A stretch of DNA of 37,202 nucleotides, taken from positions 1 to 37,202 of the IMG/VR virus record IMGVR_UViG_3300011258_001282; one strand, 5' to 3'. The DNA comes from a virus. This document shows, piece after piece, positions 12,847 through 20,055 of the stretch. Positions within the stretch are counted from its first letter, which is position 1; each line of letters starts with the position of its first letter. Below the pieces are notes generated by a model. It was not told where the DNA came from. It worked only from the letters and a program-made list of their open reading frames with translations, and ran no database searches. Made by a program: the position numbers and the translations under genes.

Positions 12847-13080
12847 ATGGCCTGGAAGTCTCGATGTTCAACTTGCAAAAAGACGTTTCCGTCGCAGCTG
12901 GCATGCGCAAACCACATCTTGGAAGTACACGCGCGAAGCGGTAAAGGCGGCGAGCCGATCCCACGGGACTTCGCAAAAGACCCCATTGTGCACCACCCCA
13001 CGTCTTGTAGGAGGGGCGGTGAGCCAGACTATAGCGAAGCGGCGTTTGAGATTGAGCGCATATATGGGGTGCAGATATGA
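12847..13080 (+). CDS. C2H2 zinc-finger protein
   Basis: 77 residues, starting right after the previous stop. The N-terminus contains CSTCKKTFPSQLACANHILE then VH, i.e. C-x2-C-x12-H-x4-H with Phe at the canonical position and Cys where the usual Leu sits. The rest is short and has another HH-x4-C group. A classical C2H2 finger is uncommon in bacteria (Ros/MucR is the known alphaproteobacterial case, with a different surround). Likely DNA, RNA or protein binding. Overlaps the next gene by 4 nt. Confidence 0.75.
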   Translation: MAWKSRCSTCKKTFPSQLACANHILEVHARSGKGGEPIPRDFAKDPIVHHPTSCRRGGEPDYSEAAFEIERIYGVQI

Positions 13081-13472
13081 CCCACCTAGACCCAAAGAGA
13101 CTAGAGGCGGCAACAGACGCATTGTTAAAGCTGCGCTGGCCTTCGATTGATGGGAAGCACGACCGCAAACTGGACTGCGATCTCGTTGCCGAAATTCTTG
13201 ATACAGCCATCACCGCCTACCTAGAAGCTGCTGAGCCTGCATCCCCCTGGCGCTTCGATATTGAGAACGCGCCAACATTCCACAAGCAGGATGCAATCAC
13301 CCGCGACCATGTGTTTCTGCTGGCTTATGTCGATGAGCAGGGGCGAGAGCGCACAAGTGAGGCTGGATGGTGCGCGGATTGGCCGTATCCCCGTTTGGTA
13401 AGCGACGGTCAACCTATTGAGACAGGGTATGCGTTCTACCGCTACCCCGAAGCCCCTAGGCAGGGAGCGTAG
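13077..13472 (+). CDS. Hypothetical protein with DUF551-like half
   Basis: 131 residues. The N-terminal half is helical (PKRLEAATDALLKL, DCDLVAEILDTAITAYLEA). The second half has PWRFDIENAPTFHK, VFLLAYVDEQGR, a Trp-rich stretch and ETGYAFYRYPEAP. This recalls the DUF551 plan (W-x-x-I-E-x-A-P, strand, aromatic ending), now as a domain behind a helical N-terminus. Function unknown. Confidence 0.68.
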   Translation: MTHLDPKRLEAATDALLKLRWPSIDGKHDRKLDCDLVAEILDTAITAYLEAAEPASPWRFDIENAPTFHKQDAITRDHVFLLAYVDEQGRERTSEAGWCADWPYPRLVSDGQPIETGYAFYRYPEAPRQGA

Positions 13473-13475
13473 AGG

Positions 13476-13775
13476 ATGGCATTTTTTCGAGCTTACTGCA
13501 ACGAATGCGGCCACACCGTGAAGGAGCGCGAGAGCGAAACCTTCCTAGATCCGTTCTTTCTGCCTGAGCGTTGCCCGACATGTCACGCCTACAAGCGCAA
13601 GCACATGCGGCGGTTTGAAGATACAGACAATAGCGGATGGCTGACCTCATACGGGCATTGGAAGCGTGATGTGCCGTTTGTTTTGACCAAGCCCGGCACT
13701 TGGTTTGCCAGTGAAAAACACTGGATTGATCTTGATGAAGCCCGCCGCGCCCAGGAGGGGAAGACAGATGGGTGA
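13476..13775 (+). CDS. Zinc-ribbon hypothetical protein
   Basis: 99 residues. CNECG near residue 8 and CPTC near residue 33 form a zinc ribbon, with HMRRFEDTDNSGW and a C-terminal aromatic region. No family recognised. It overlaps the start of the methyltransferase by 8 nt, so the two are probably co-translated. Confidence 0.7.
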   Translation: MAFFRAYCNECGHTVKERESETFLDPFFLPERCPTCHAYKRKHMRRFEDTDNSGWLTSYGHWKRDVPFVLTKPGTWFASEKHWIDLDEARRAQEGKTDG

Positions 13776-14487
13776 GGTGAGTAAGCAGAAGCTGAAAGTC
13801 CTTGATCTCTTTTCCGGCATAGGCGGGTTTGCGCTCGGTCTGGATCGTGCTGGTGGGTTTGAAACGGTTGCCTTTTGTGAGATTGAAGATTTTCCGCGCA
13901 AGGTGCTCACGAAGCATTGGCCGCATATTCCCATCCACAGAGACGTTAGAGAATTGAAGGGCGAAGATGTCGGACCAGTTGACGTTATTTGCGGAGGGTA
14001 CCCCTGCCAGCCCTTCTCCACTGCAAGCAGAGGTAGGCGTGTGGCTGTTGACTTGTGGCCAGAGATGTATCGCATCATTCAAAGGATAAAACCAAAATAT
14101 GTCATTGCCGAAAACGTCGCACGAAAGCCGCAAGAACAAGCCATGCGGAATCTTGAGTCCTTGGGATACCGAGCCGATCTTCGTTGTATTTCAGCGGCTG
14201 CGGCTGGGGCAGACCATACGCGAGATCGTTGGTGGGTGTTTGCATACCCCGACAACGAAGGCGAATTTTCTCGCGCCCTCGATGCAGAAATGGCCCTCTT
14301 GCCGGAGGTATGCAGCGGCCTTTGGGGGGCAACAAATTACGCCAGAGCAATTCGAGTTTCTGATGGGATACCCAATAGGTCACACAGACTTAGAGGATTA
14401 GGAAACGCAGTGATACCGCAAATCCCTGAGATGATTGGCCGCGCCATCATGGCAGCGGGTAACCCAAAGGACACCCCCAATGACTGA
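13768..14487 (+). CDS. DNA (cytosine-5) methyltransferase
   Basis: 239 residues from ATG at 13768 with AGGAGGGG upstream. C5 motifs in order: I DLFSGIGGFALGL (13-25), IV GGYPCQPFS with catalytic Cys80, VI AENVARK (114-120), VIII HTRDRWWVFAY (150-160), X GLGNAVIPQIPEMIG (210-224). At 239 residues it is short; the target-recognition region between VIII and X is only about 50 residues. No matching restriction enzyme is seen, so it is an orphan methylase that would mark phage DNA against host restriction. A Lar-like antirestriction gene follows directly. Confidence 0.93.
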   Translation: MGEVSKQKLKVLDLFSGIGGFALGLDRAGGFETVAFCEIEDFPRKVLTKHWPHIPIHRDVRELKGEDVGPVDVICGGYPCQPFSTASRGRRVAVDLWPEMYRIIQRIKPKYVIAENVARKPQEQAMRNLESLGYRADLRCISAAAAGADHTRDRWWVFAYPDNEGEFSRALDAEMALLPEVCSGLWGATNYARAIRVSDGIPNRSHRLRGLGNAVIPQIPEMIGRAIMAAGNPKDTPND

Positions 14488-14674
14488 GCTAAAGCCGCTC
14501 CCCTGTAAAATATGTGGCCGTGAGATGGATGGAAAAAATGACACGTGGCACCGGAGAAGTAACGGTGATTGCTTGGTGATTTGTCCCAGTCCTTGTGGTG
14601 AAGAAGGGCCAGATGCGCCCTCTTTCGAAGAAGCCGTCACCGCTTGGAACACCCGAGACACAAGGAAGGACTGA
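14480..14674 (+). CDS. Lar-like restriction alleviation protein
   Basis: 64 residues overlapping the methyltransferase end by 8 nt. The pattern LKPLPCKICGREM, then CLVICPSPCGEEGP, then EEAVTAWNTR matches the small Lar family (L-K-P-C-P-x-C, C-x-x-C, EA-x-x-AWN-R) with two zinc-binding Cys pairs. E. coli Rac Lar eases EcoK restriction by modulating host methylation. Here it would work alongside the orphan methylase. Family assignment is by motif only. Confidence 0.78.
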   Translation: MTELKPLPCKICGREMDGKNDTWHRRSNGDCLVICPSPCGEEGPDAPSFEEAVTAWNTRDTRKD

Positions 14675-14678
14675 GATT

Positions 14679-14873
14679 ATGGATTGGAGAGACACGATCT
14701 TACAAATGGTTGTTTTTGCTATCGTCGGCGGCGCGGCTGTATGGGGCGGGACTTCGTTCATTTGGTGGGAGCTTTGGCTTCCTGAGCCCGGATGGTTGTG
14801 GGCGCGAGCCGCTATTGTGTTCGGTGTGGTCAGTGTTGCGGTTCTGCATTTTTTGGAAGAGATGTCCCAATGA
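14679..14873 (+). CDS. Small two-helix membrane protein
   Basis: 64 residues with AAGGAAGG ten bases before the ATG. Two transmembrane helices are evident (about 8-28 and 40-58), joined by a Trp-rich loop (WWELWLPEPGW). Possible roles are superinfection exclusion or pore formation, but there is no direct evidence. It is in the early operon and not among the lysis genes. Confidence 0.68.
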   Translation: MDWRDTILQMVVFAIVGGAAVWGGTSFIWWELWLPEPGWLWARAAIVFGVVSVAVLHFLEEMSQ

Positions 14874-15457
14874 CTGACACCCCAGACCCCATAGGGGAGC
14901 TGATAGAGCGGTTGCGCAAAGATCATAAGGACTTGCTGAAGCTGGTGGGGTTTGGATCTAGAACCGTTAGTGGTGAAGCCGCGGACTCCCTTTCAGCCCT
15001 ACAGGGGCAGGTGAGGGAGTTGAAGGACCAACACTACCAGATAATGCTGCTGGTGTGCGGTGGCGAAGACGCGCCCGGTTTTGCGGCATCGCTTGGAGTT
15101 AAAGATGTTGAGCAGATCATGCAACAGAACCGCGAGTTCTCTGAATATGACACCGCCACCATCGCCAGTCTGCGGGATGCGTTGCACAAGTACCGCGTTG
15201 CTCAGTCGAAAATGTTGGCACGCTGGGCAGACGGTGACGAAAACGTCAAGAGACAGCTTTGGAAAGACCTTCATTCACTAGAAGAGGGCGCCCTTGACCT
15301 GTTGGACAAAACCGCAGCGCTCGCCCGCGAGCCCGACATCGGGACCACAGAAGAGGTATCGCCGGTTGTTCAGCGAGCCGTCGATAACTTCTGGACAGAG
15401 CGCAATGCGATTGAGCCAGCCCCCACCACCTCCAAAGAGGATCAAGCCGGTGCCTGA
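14870..15457 (+). CDS. Coiled-coil hypothetical protein
   Basis: 195 residues. Nearly all helical, with heptad-like segments (GELIERLRKDHKDLLKL, GQVRELKDQHYQIM, DVEQIMQQNREFSEYD) and a C-terminal helix with LEEGALDLLDKTAALA. Similar long helical early proteins are frequent in phages and usually lack known roles. Coupled to both neighbours (ATGA; 8-nt overlap at the end). Confidence 0.7.
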   Translation: MTDTPDPIGELIERLRKDHKDLLKLVGFGSRTVSGEAADSLSALQGQVRELKDQHYQIMLLVCGGEDAPGFAASLGVKDVEQIMQQNREFSEYDTATIASLRDALHKYRVAQSKMLARWADGDENVKRQLWKDLHSLEEGALDLLDKTAALAREPDIGTTEEVSPVVQRAVDNFWTERNAIEPAPTTSKEDQAGA

Positions 15458-15716
15458 TCTTGTCAAAGAGCTTGAGCAAACAGAGGCGAAGGCCGCGCAT
15501 ATTCGTAGGCAGATCAGAGATGGTGATTGCGCCCAATACGGTCACACCTGGACGGACGTAGGCGGCTGCAATGCTGGCTGTGGTTCGTTTTGCGCCTGTT
15601 CTGTGCCGGTCCACAAGTGCAGCAAGTGCGGCGATATGGATTACGGCAACAACCCGGAAGCAAAGGACATTGTGGCCGAATGTCTCGCCTCCACCCCCAC
15701 ACAGGAGAACGGATAG
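15450..15716 (+). CDS. Cys-rich zinc-binding protein
   Basis: 88 residues from a GTG at 15450 with AGAGG upstream. A helical N-terminus (DLVKELEQTEAKAAHIRRQI) is followed by a dense Cys cluster: GGCNAGCGSFCACSVP, HKCSKCGD. This would bind one or two metal ions. A longer frame upstream lies inside the previous gene. Function unknown. Confidence 0.65.
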   Translation: MPDLVKELEQTEAKAAHIRRQIRDGDCAQYGHTWTDVGGCNAGCGSFCACSVPVHKCSKCGDMDYGNNPEAKDIVAECLASTPTQENG

Positions 15717-16115
15717 ATGGATAACCAGACGAAAGCGTCATTGGATGTTTTGAGCGAACGGAAGCGGCAAATTGAGGCTGAAGGCTGGACGCTTGAGCAC
15801 GACGACTATCACGACGCTGGAGAACTAGCGTTGGCAGCGGCGGTTTATGCTTCACCCGCCAAGCTGTATAGGAAGAAAATGGGTGTGGATACCGTGGTCT
15901 TCACTCAGGCGTTTCCTTGGGAGCACGGGAAGCACTTTTTGTATGGTGAAAACCGCCCAACTGGACGTAATTACGGTTCCAACGCGGCCCCTGACCCAAG
16001 GACGTACAATTACGAGGAGCGCCGTGACCTGCTGGTGAAAGCGGGCGCTCTTATTCTTGCAGAGATTGAGAGGATTGACCGGCTTGCCGAGAAGGTTTCG
16101 GAGACCACCCCATGA
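15717..16115 (+). CDS. Conserved phage protein (RRQI-E-EGW family)
   Basis: 132 residues. The motif SERKRQIEAEGWTLEHDDYHDAGELALAAAVYA near the N-terminus and RRDLLVKAGALILAEIERIDR near the C-terminus identify a widespread phage family that carries those two helical motifs around a variable middle. The role is not known. The middle region (WEHGKHFLYGENRPTGRNYG) is family-variable. Confidence 0.85.
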   Translation: MDNQTKASLDVLSERKRQIEAEGWTLEHDDYHDAGELALAAAVYASPAKLYRKKMGVDTVVFTQAFPWEHGKHFLYGENRPTGRNYGSNAAPDPRTYNYEERRDLLVKAGALILAEIERIDRLAEKVSETTP

Positions 16116-16444
16116 CCCAACCCACACGGCTAGTACCTGCTGAGCCTACAGAAGAGATGATGGGCGCCGCAGCCCGCTCGCTAAACATGCATCCTGCAGA
16201 TTTTGATCAGATGATATGGCCATATGAAGCTTTCGTTAGAGGCTCTCCCCATGCAGGACAGGTAAGCCGGGAGCTAAGAGACAAGGCCGCCAAGGCGTCT
16301 TACGACGAAAACGGTGGCAATGATGAATACGAATGGGAAGACGCGCCAGAGCCACAGAAGACATGGTCCTACCAGCAGGTTGACGTTGTGTTTGCCGCCC
16401 TTGGCCTGTCTGTCGAGGAGAGAACTGATGCCGATAATAGCTGA
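16112..16444 (+). CDS. Hypothetical protein
   Basis: 110 residues. Recognisable start LVPAEPTEEMMGAA, then a helical part (VSRELRDKAAKASYDE), an acidic DEYEWEDAPEP stretch and a C-terminal helix. The P-x-x-PTEEM start is common in small early phage proteins. Function unknown. It overlaps the next gene by 17 nt. Confidence 0.68.
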   Translation: MTQPTRLVPAEPTEEMMGAAARSLNMHPADFDQMIWPYEAFVRGSPHAGQVSRELRDKAAKASYDENGGNDEYEWEDAPEPQKTWSYQQVDVVFAALGLSVEERTDADNS

Positions 16445-16796
16445 ACTTAAGCAAATTGATGGTGAGATCTGGGCCCGCGTTATGCAGCCTGTTGGCGAGG
16501 GGTCGGTTTGCTTGTGGACTGACGAGGAAGTCCGCGCACACGACATGCGTGTTTTGGCTTCGGTTGATATCGCCCCCCAAGGCACCTTCGAGTGGGCTCT
16601 CCTCCATATGAAGGCCGGTAAGAAGGTGACCCGGCCAGAGATGCTGGAAGACTGCGACGGCTGGTACATCTGGCTTGACGGTGAAAATTTTTGGCAAGGG
16701 TGGGATACCGGCGAAAGCGAGCCGCACGGTGGAAGATTTCACGCCTCAGACCTTCTCGCCACCGACTGGTCTCTATACGAGGGAGAGAAAGCATGA
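16428..16796 (+). CDS. DUF2829/Tad2-like anti-Thoeris candidate
   Basis: 122 residues from ATG at 16428 with GAGGAG upstream. Residues 52-118 follow the DUF2829 plan: FEWALLHMKAGKKVTRPEM at the start, an aromatic central strand (DGWYIWLDGENFW), then FHASDLLATDWSLYE. DUF2829 includes the anti-Thoeris protein Tad2, which sequesters the signalling molecule 1''-3' gcADPR and so blocks Thoeris defence. Here it is preceded by about 50 residues (GEIWARVMQPV, VCLWTDEEVR) that I do not recognise. Which ligand-binding residues are kept is not determinable by eye. Located in the antirestriction-rich early operon. Confidence 0.7.
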   Translation: MPIIAELKQIDGEIWARVMQPVGEGSVCLWTDEEVRAHDMRVLASVDIAPQGTFEWALLHMKAGKKVTRPEMLEDCDGWYIWLDGENFWQGWDTGESEPHGGRFHASDLLATDWSLYEGEKA

Positions 16797-17017
16797 AGAT
16801 CGCTTTGTATATCGAAGACGGCTTTGAGCAGATCGTTTTGACCCCACAGACCGACACGGAAAAGGGACTGCTTGAGAAACTACACTCATCGGACATTCAG
16901 ACGAACATTCGGAGAGGCAGCTTTTACGCCTGCCAAGGCGGGTTTGTTCGCCAGAGGGAAGACGGGCGGGAAAGCACAATGATCTGCCTCAACCGCCCAC
17001 CAGAGGAGCAAGAGTGA
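16793..17017 (+). CDS. Conserved small phage protein
   Basis: 74 residues. It starts with MKIALYIEDGFEQIVLTP, a helix EKGLLEKL, then RRGSFYACQGGFVRQ and a final strand with STMICL. Similar small proteins with the K-I-A-L-x-I-x-D-G-x-x-Q-I and RG-x-F-x-x-C-x-GG motifs occur in phages without function. It overlaps both neighbours (ATGA, TGATG). Confidence 0.72.
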   Translation: MKIALYIEDGFEQIVLTPQTDTEKGLLEKLHSSDIQTNIRRGSFYACQGGFVRQREDGRESTMICLNRPPEEQE

Positions 17018-17202
17018 TGGAGGGACACACCTTATTTCGAGATGAGACAGGTGAATTGTTCTGGTGGAAAGACTGTGTGGTGCCGGGTTGTGAGAACCAA
17101 GTGTGCCGCTGGCTGTCTGAGACCAAGTGTCACCCACACGCCCAAAACCCGCGGGTCAAAGAGATTATCGAACAAGCGGTATGTGAGCCCGCAACCTGTT
17201 AA
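17017..17202 (+). CDS. Cys/His-rich hypothetical protein
   Basis: 61 residues from the ATG overlapping the previous TGA. Cys and His are spaced as DCVVPGCENQVC, TKCHPH, AVCEPATC, which suggests metal binding. Trp-rich N-terminus (ELFWWKDC). No family recognised. Confidence 0.6.
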   Translation: MEGHTLFRDETGELFWWKDCVVPGCENQVCRWLSETKCHPHAQNPRVKEIIEQAVCEPATC

Positions 17203-17226
17203 CCCCCGTTAACTGAGGCCAATTGA

Positions 17227-17814
17227 ATGAAATCACGTAAAGACAGAAGCGCACAGCGCAGGCGGAAGCAGGATGAAGTGCGGGCGGAGGCCGACGAGGC
17301 TAGGACTGCAAAGGGTGAGTTTGGCCCCGCTGACCCTATGCCAGATGGCCGTAAGAGGGTGCCTTGCTATGATGCTATCTCACGTCTTAAGGCCACGGGC
17401 AAACTCCCCCCCGAACTTGAAAGGGCTTCCAATGAAATATTGGAGGTGTTCAAGGCACGAGTGAGTGGCCTCTTGGTGAAAAGCCAGCAGTTTGAACGAG
17501 TAGACCAATCAATAAACGAGCTAGAGGCGGAATGGCTGCTTGCGGCGTCTCAAAGATATGATCGCTGGGCGACTTGGGCACAAGAGCGTAAAGCGGTGAC
17601 GGGAATAAATGTTCATCGCCTGATTTTGGATGTTTTTATGGACGGCTGGACGTTGGTTCAATGTGACCGCAGGCTTCGCCGCAGGGATGGAACCGCAAAG
17701 CTTGAGATTCAAAAGGGATTGGTGGCGTATGCTCTTTTATCCAAATGGATCAGTAGACAGATTACCCCAGTTGACACGGGCCATGAAACCCCTAAGATTC
17801 AGGCATTGAACTGA
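17227..17814 (+). CDS. Candidate late regulator (DUF6456/Q-like)
   Basis: 195 residues. A basic N-terminus (SRKDRSAQRRRKQDEVRAEADEA) is followed by a helical middle and a C-terminal helix-turn-helix-like part (INVHRLILDVFMDGWTLVQCDRRL then AKLEIQKGLVAYALL). The C-terminus resembles the DUF6456 plan, where a LSLxEAExRLG helix precedes a G-K-L-x-L-x-LAL helix. It is the last rightward early gene, followed by a non-coding leader with a terminator and then the structural operon, the position of lambda Q. A late activator or antiterminator is inferred. Confidence 0.62.
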   Translation: MKSRKDRSAQRRRKQDEVRAEADEARTAKGEFGPADPMPDGRKRVPCYDAISRLKATGKLPPELERASNEILEVFKARVSGLLVKSQQFERVDQSINELEAEWLLAASQRYDRWATWAQERKAVTGINVHRLILDVFMDGWTLVQCDRRLRRRDGTAKLEIQKGLVAYALLSKWISRQITPVDTGHETPKIQALN

Positions 17815-18179
17815 TTTGCGCCTGTACCCGAGAGGGGCGGGCGTTTTGGATTCTGGTGCTGACCGTTTGTCACCTGAAGACAGAAGGCAGGTCGGTTAAA
17901 TGCGGGGCGTGCGCCAAGCCAGATACTCATAGGGACGGGCCCCTATCTAAGTCCCGATCTAAGACCCTACCAAGGGCGAGCCGGGTTGATCTCCGGCTGA
18001 GTTATTCCACCCGCTTGAGCTAAGGCTTGGGCGGGTTTTTCTTTGAATATTTGAAATCACGGCCCGGTCCTCTCCCCGGCCTTGATGAGTGTAGTGGCCC
18101 TCACTACCACTGCACAGCCCAACGCTCCCGGTTTTCCTGGGGGGATTCCGGTGAGCGGGGCAACCTGAAAGGACTTTGA
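17815..18179 (+). promoter_or_regulatory. Late leader region with hairpins and terminator
   Basis: 365 bp with no gene. From left to right: a possible start region around 17880-17905 (TTAAAT box, no good -35); a stem AGCCGG...CCGGCT at 17979-17998; a rho-independent terminator near 18010-18043; a 6-bp stem GTAGTG...CACTAC at 18091-18107 in the leader of the first late gene; and a GC-rich region before its ATG. A promoter, short RNA and terminator just before the structural genes is the lambda pR'-tR' arrangement. No tRNA seen. Confidence 0.55.
18010..18043 (+). terminator. Rho-independent terminator before late operon
   Basis: CCCGC (18010-18014) pairs with GCGGG (18031-18035), with an inner AGC/GCT pairing, followed by TTTTTCTTT. 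It would stop early rightward transcription or a short late leader RNA just before the structural genes. Confidence 0.75.
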
Positions 18180-19253
18180 ATGCGACTTGGTTTAGGCATG
18201 GGATACGGCGGTGGCGTAACGCCGCTCCAGCTCGCGTTGGCCAAGACGCCTGGTGCGCAGCTCTATGCGAGCTTTAGGTCAAACCTGTATTACGTCTCGC
18301 CTACCACCTATGCGTCCGCATCAGGTGTCGTCGATGCGCTGCCTGCCGGCGAGCCCACAAGCGCGGGTATGCTGGTCGATGGCGCCGACGCGCCAACTGT
18401 GGTTCAGGGCTTTGGGGCGGAACTTGTCGCCAATGGCGGAATGGATGCTGACACGGATTGGTCCAAAGGAGACGGCTGGTCTATAGCGGCGGGTAAGGCC
18501 TCTTGTGATGGTTCACAGGCTGGCCCCACGAACTTCTTTCAAGGGAGCGTCCTATCACCGGTTGGTTCTGTGGTCCTCGTAGATTTCACAGTATCCGATT
18601 ATGCGGCTGGCACAGTCAGACCATACGCGGGAATTTCAGGTTCGGGCGGTTCGGCTGTATTTGCCAATGGAACATATTCACAAACCATTCCGGTTGTTGG
18701 CAATACGACGATGTACATTCAAGGCAATGCCGACTTTGTCGGTTCGATTGATAACGTTTCCGTTAAACAAATTCTTCCCTTCCCAGGCGCAGCAGCGAGC
18801 GCCACAGCTTACACTTTCGCGATTGGCATTGATGGTGTCTCAACTTCGGTCGGTGCCAATAAGACGCTACTCCAGTTCCACGATGCAGCGGCGTATGGGG
18901 TCGATGGTGATAACCGTGCTCTGCTGTATTTTGAGAACACTGCGTCATTTTTGAACCTTGGGGTTGCTGATGCCGCTGGTGCTTGGCAAGGAGGTCCTGG
19001 CGCTGGTGGTTCGTTCAACGATGGTCTGCCACACACAGTTGTCGGTCTGATCGACCTTGCCGGAAAAGAACTTAAGATCAGCGTGGATGGAGGGGCTGCG
19101 ATCACGTCGGTAGAGCCGTCCTTTCCGACAGTCTTCGGAATAGTCACCCTAGGGCACTACAACAATGGGGCCCCTACAGCCAAGCTCTCTGGCTCGATTA
19201 CCACGCTGGCGCTGTCAAGCGGTGATAACTTCAACGCATGGGCGGGGCTGTAA
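18180..19253 (+). CDS. Virion surface protein with lectin/CBM-like domains
   Basis: 357 residues. Gly-rich start (MRLGLGMGYGGG), then about 30-80 with a YASFRSNLYYVSPTTYASASG element, then a beta-rich module (ELVANGGMDADTDWSKGDGW) of the carbohydrate-binding type, then a C-terminal beta sandwich resembling LamG/concanavalin A (LPHTVVGLIDLAGKELKISVDGG). First gene of the late operon and separate from the main tail-fibre gene. A receptor or glycan-binding virion protein is likely. Confidence 0.65.
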   Translation: MRLGLGMGYGGGVTPLQLALAKTPGAQLYASFRSNLYYVSPTTYASASGVVDALPAGEPTSAGMLVDGADAPTVVQGFGAELVANGGMDADTDWSKGDGWSIAAGKASCDGSQAGPTNFFQGSVLSPVGSVVLVDFTVSDYAAGTVRPYAGISGSGGSAVFANGTYSQTIPVVGNTTMYIQGNADFVGSIDNVSVKQILPFPGAAASATAYTFAIGIDGVSTSVGANKTLLQFHDAAAYGVDGDNRALLYFENTASFLNLGVADAAGAWQGGPGAGGSFNDGLPHTVVGLIDLAGKELKISVDGGAAITSVEPSFPTVFGIVTLGHYNNGAPTAKLSGSITTLALSSGDNFNAWAGL

Positions 19254-19256
19254 CGC

Positions 19257-19370
19257 ATGAAGTATGGCCCGATTGCGCCCAAAGGACTGCCTGAGCAGGA
19301 CCGGCAGCTGATCTTCCTGATGGCCGAATGGTTTAAGTTTGCCACTGCACAAACGACATATGAACACTAA
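19257..19370 (+). CDS. Very small protein after the lectin-like gene
   Basis: 37 residues starting MKYGPIAPKGLPEQDRQLIF and ending FATAQTTYEH. It begins 4 nt after the previous stop, and its TAA is followed at once by AGGAGG, the ribosome site of the next gene, which shows a tight operon with no wasted space. Helical (EQDRQLIFLMAEWFKFATAQ). No family recognised. Confidence 0.58.
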   Translation: MKYGPIAPKGLPEQDRQLIFLMAEWFKFATAQTTYEH

Positions 19371-19382
19371 AGGAGGCCGGCA

Positions 19383-19691
19383 ATGGCCAAGGGATACATT
19401 ATTGAAATGACCAACCTCCCAGATGACGAGAAGGGGCAGGTGGTGCCAGTGCTTCCGAACCTGGATCACTGTGTAGTTCAAGCACCGGTAACGTTTACGA
19501 CGACAGCCCAATCAGCAGCAACGGTGGCAACAACCAGGTTTGTAGACATTGTAGCCAACGCCGCCTGCCATATTGAGGTGGGGACCAACCCATCAGCGAC
19601 AGCAAACAGCGCGTATATCCCAGCGGGCAGTCGGCTCCAAATCGAGATCACACCCGGCCACAAAGTGGCTTTCTATGATGGTGCGTCGTAG
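19383..19691 (+). CDS. Small beta-rich structural protein
   Basis: 102 residues with AGGAGG upstream. Beta-strand-rich (VTFTTTAQSAATVATTRFVDIVA, GSRLQIEITPGHKVAFYDG). Such short proteins are common beside terminase and head genes and may be head decoration or fibre-like. Function not established. Confidence 0.62.
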   Translation: MAKGYIIEMTNLPDDEKGQVVPVLPNLDHCVVQAPVTFTTTAQSAATVATTRFVDIVANAACHIEVGTNPSATANSAYIPAGSRLQIEITPGHKVAFYDGAS

Positions 19692-19731
19692 CGAGTTTTG
19701 GTTGGGCCCGTAACGACTTAGGTTTTTTAGA

Positions 19732-20055
19732 ATGGCAGGCAACGCAAACAGTGGCCGCAAGGCGGAAAAACCCTTCAAAGACGCGCTTCGGATGGAGTTG
19801 AAGGACGCTGGCGATGATCACAAAAGGCTTCGTCGAATTGCAAGTGCGCTGATCAGCAAAGCTGAGGACGGTGACATGCAGGCTATCAAGGAATTGATTG
19901 ATCGGGTTGATGGAAAAGCGACAGCGGAAGTGAATGTCACAGGAAATCACACGGTTACTCACGACACGGCAAGCGTATCCCAAACTACTGAATGGCTTAG
20001 CGGCTTGCTCGGATCAACAGAAGATCAGCTACCTAAGAAGCCTTTGCCAAACTGA
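19732..20055 (+). CDS. terS: Terminase small subunit
   Basis: 107 residues. AGNANSGRKAEKPFKDALRMEL is the GN-x-x-SGRK-type start of small terminases, followed by helices with RRIASALISKAEDGDMQAIKELIDRVDGK. The rest is a linker. It would bind the packaging site and assist the large subunit. The 3' end overlaps the large subunit frame by 122 nt. Confidence 0.78.
   Translation: MAGNANSGRKAEKPFKDALRMELKDAGDDHKRLRRIASALISKAEDGDMQAIKELIDRVDGKATAEVNVTGNHTVTHDTASVSQTTEWLSGLLGSTEDQLPKKPLPN

Noticed and set aside
13456-14139. Minus-strand frame of 227 codons under the methylase
   Set aside because: It is antisense to two well-supported genes, and the methylase motifs fix the coding strand.
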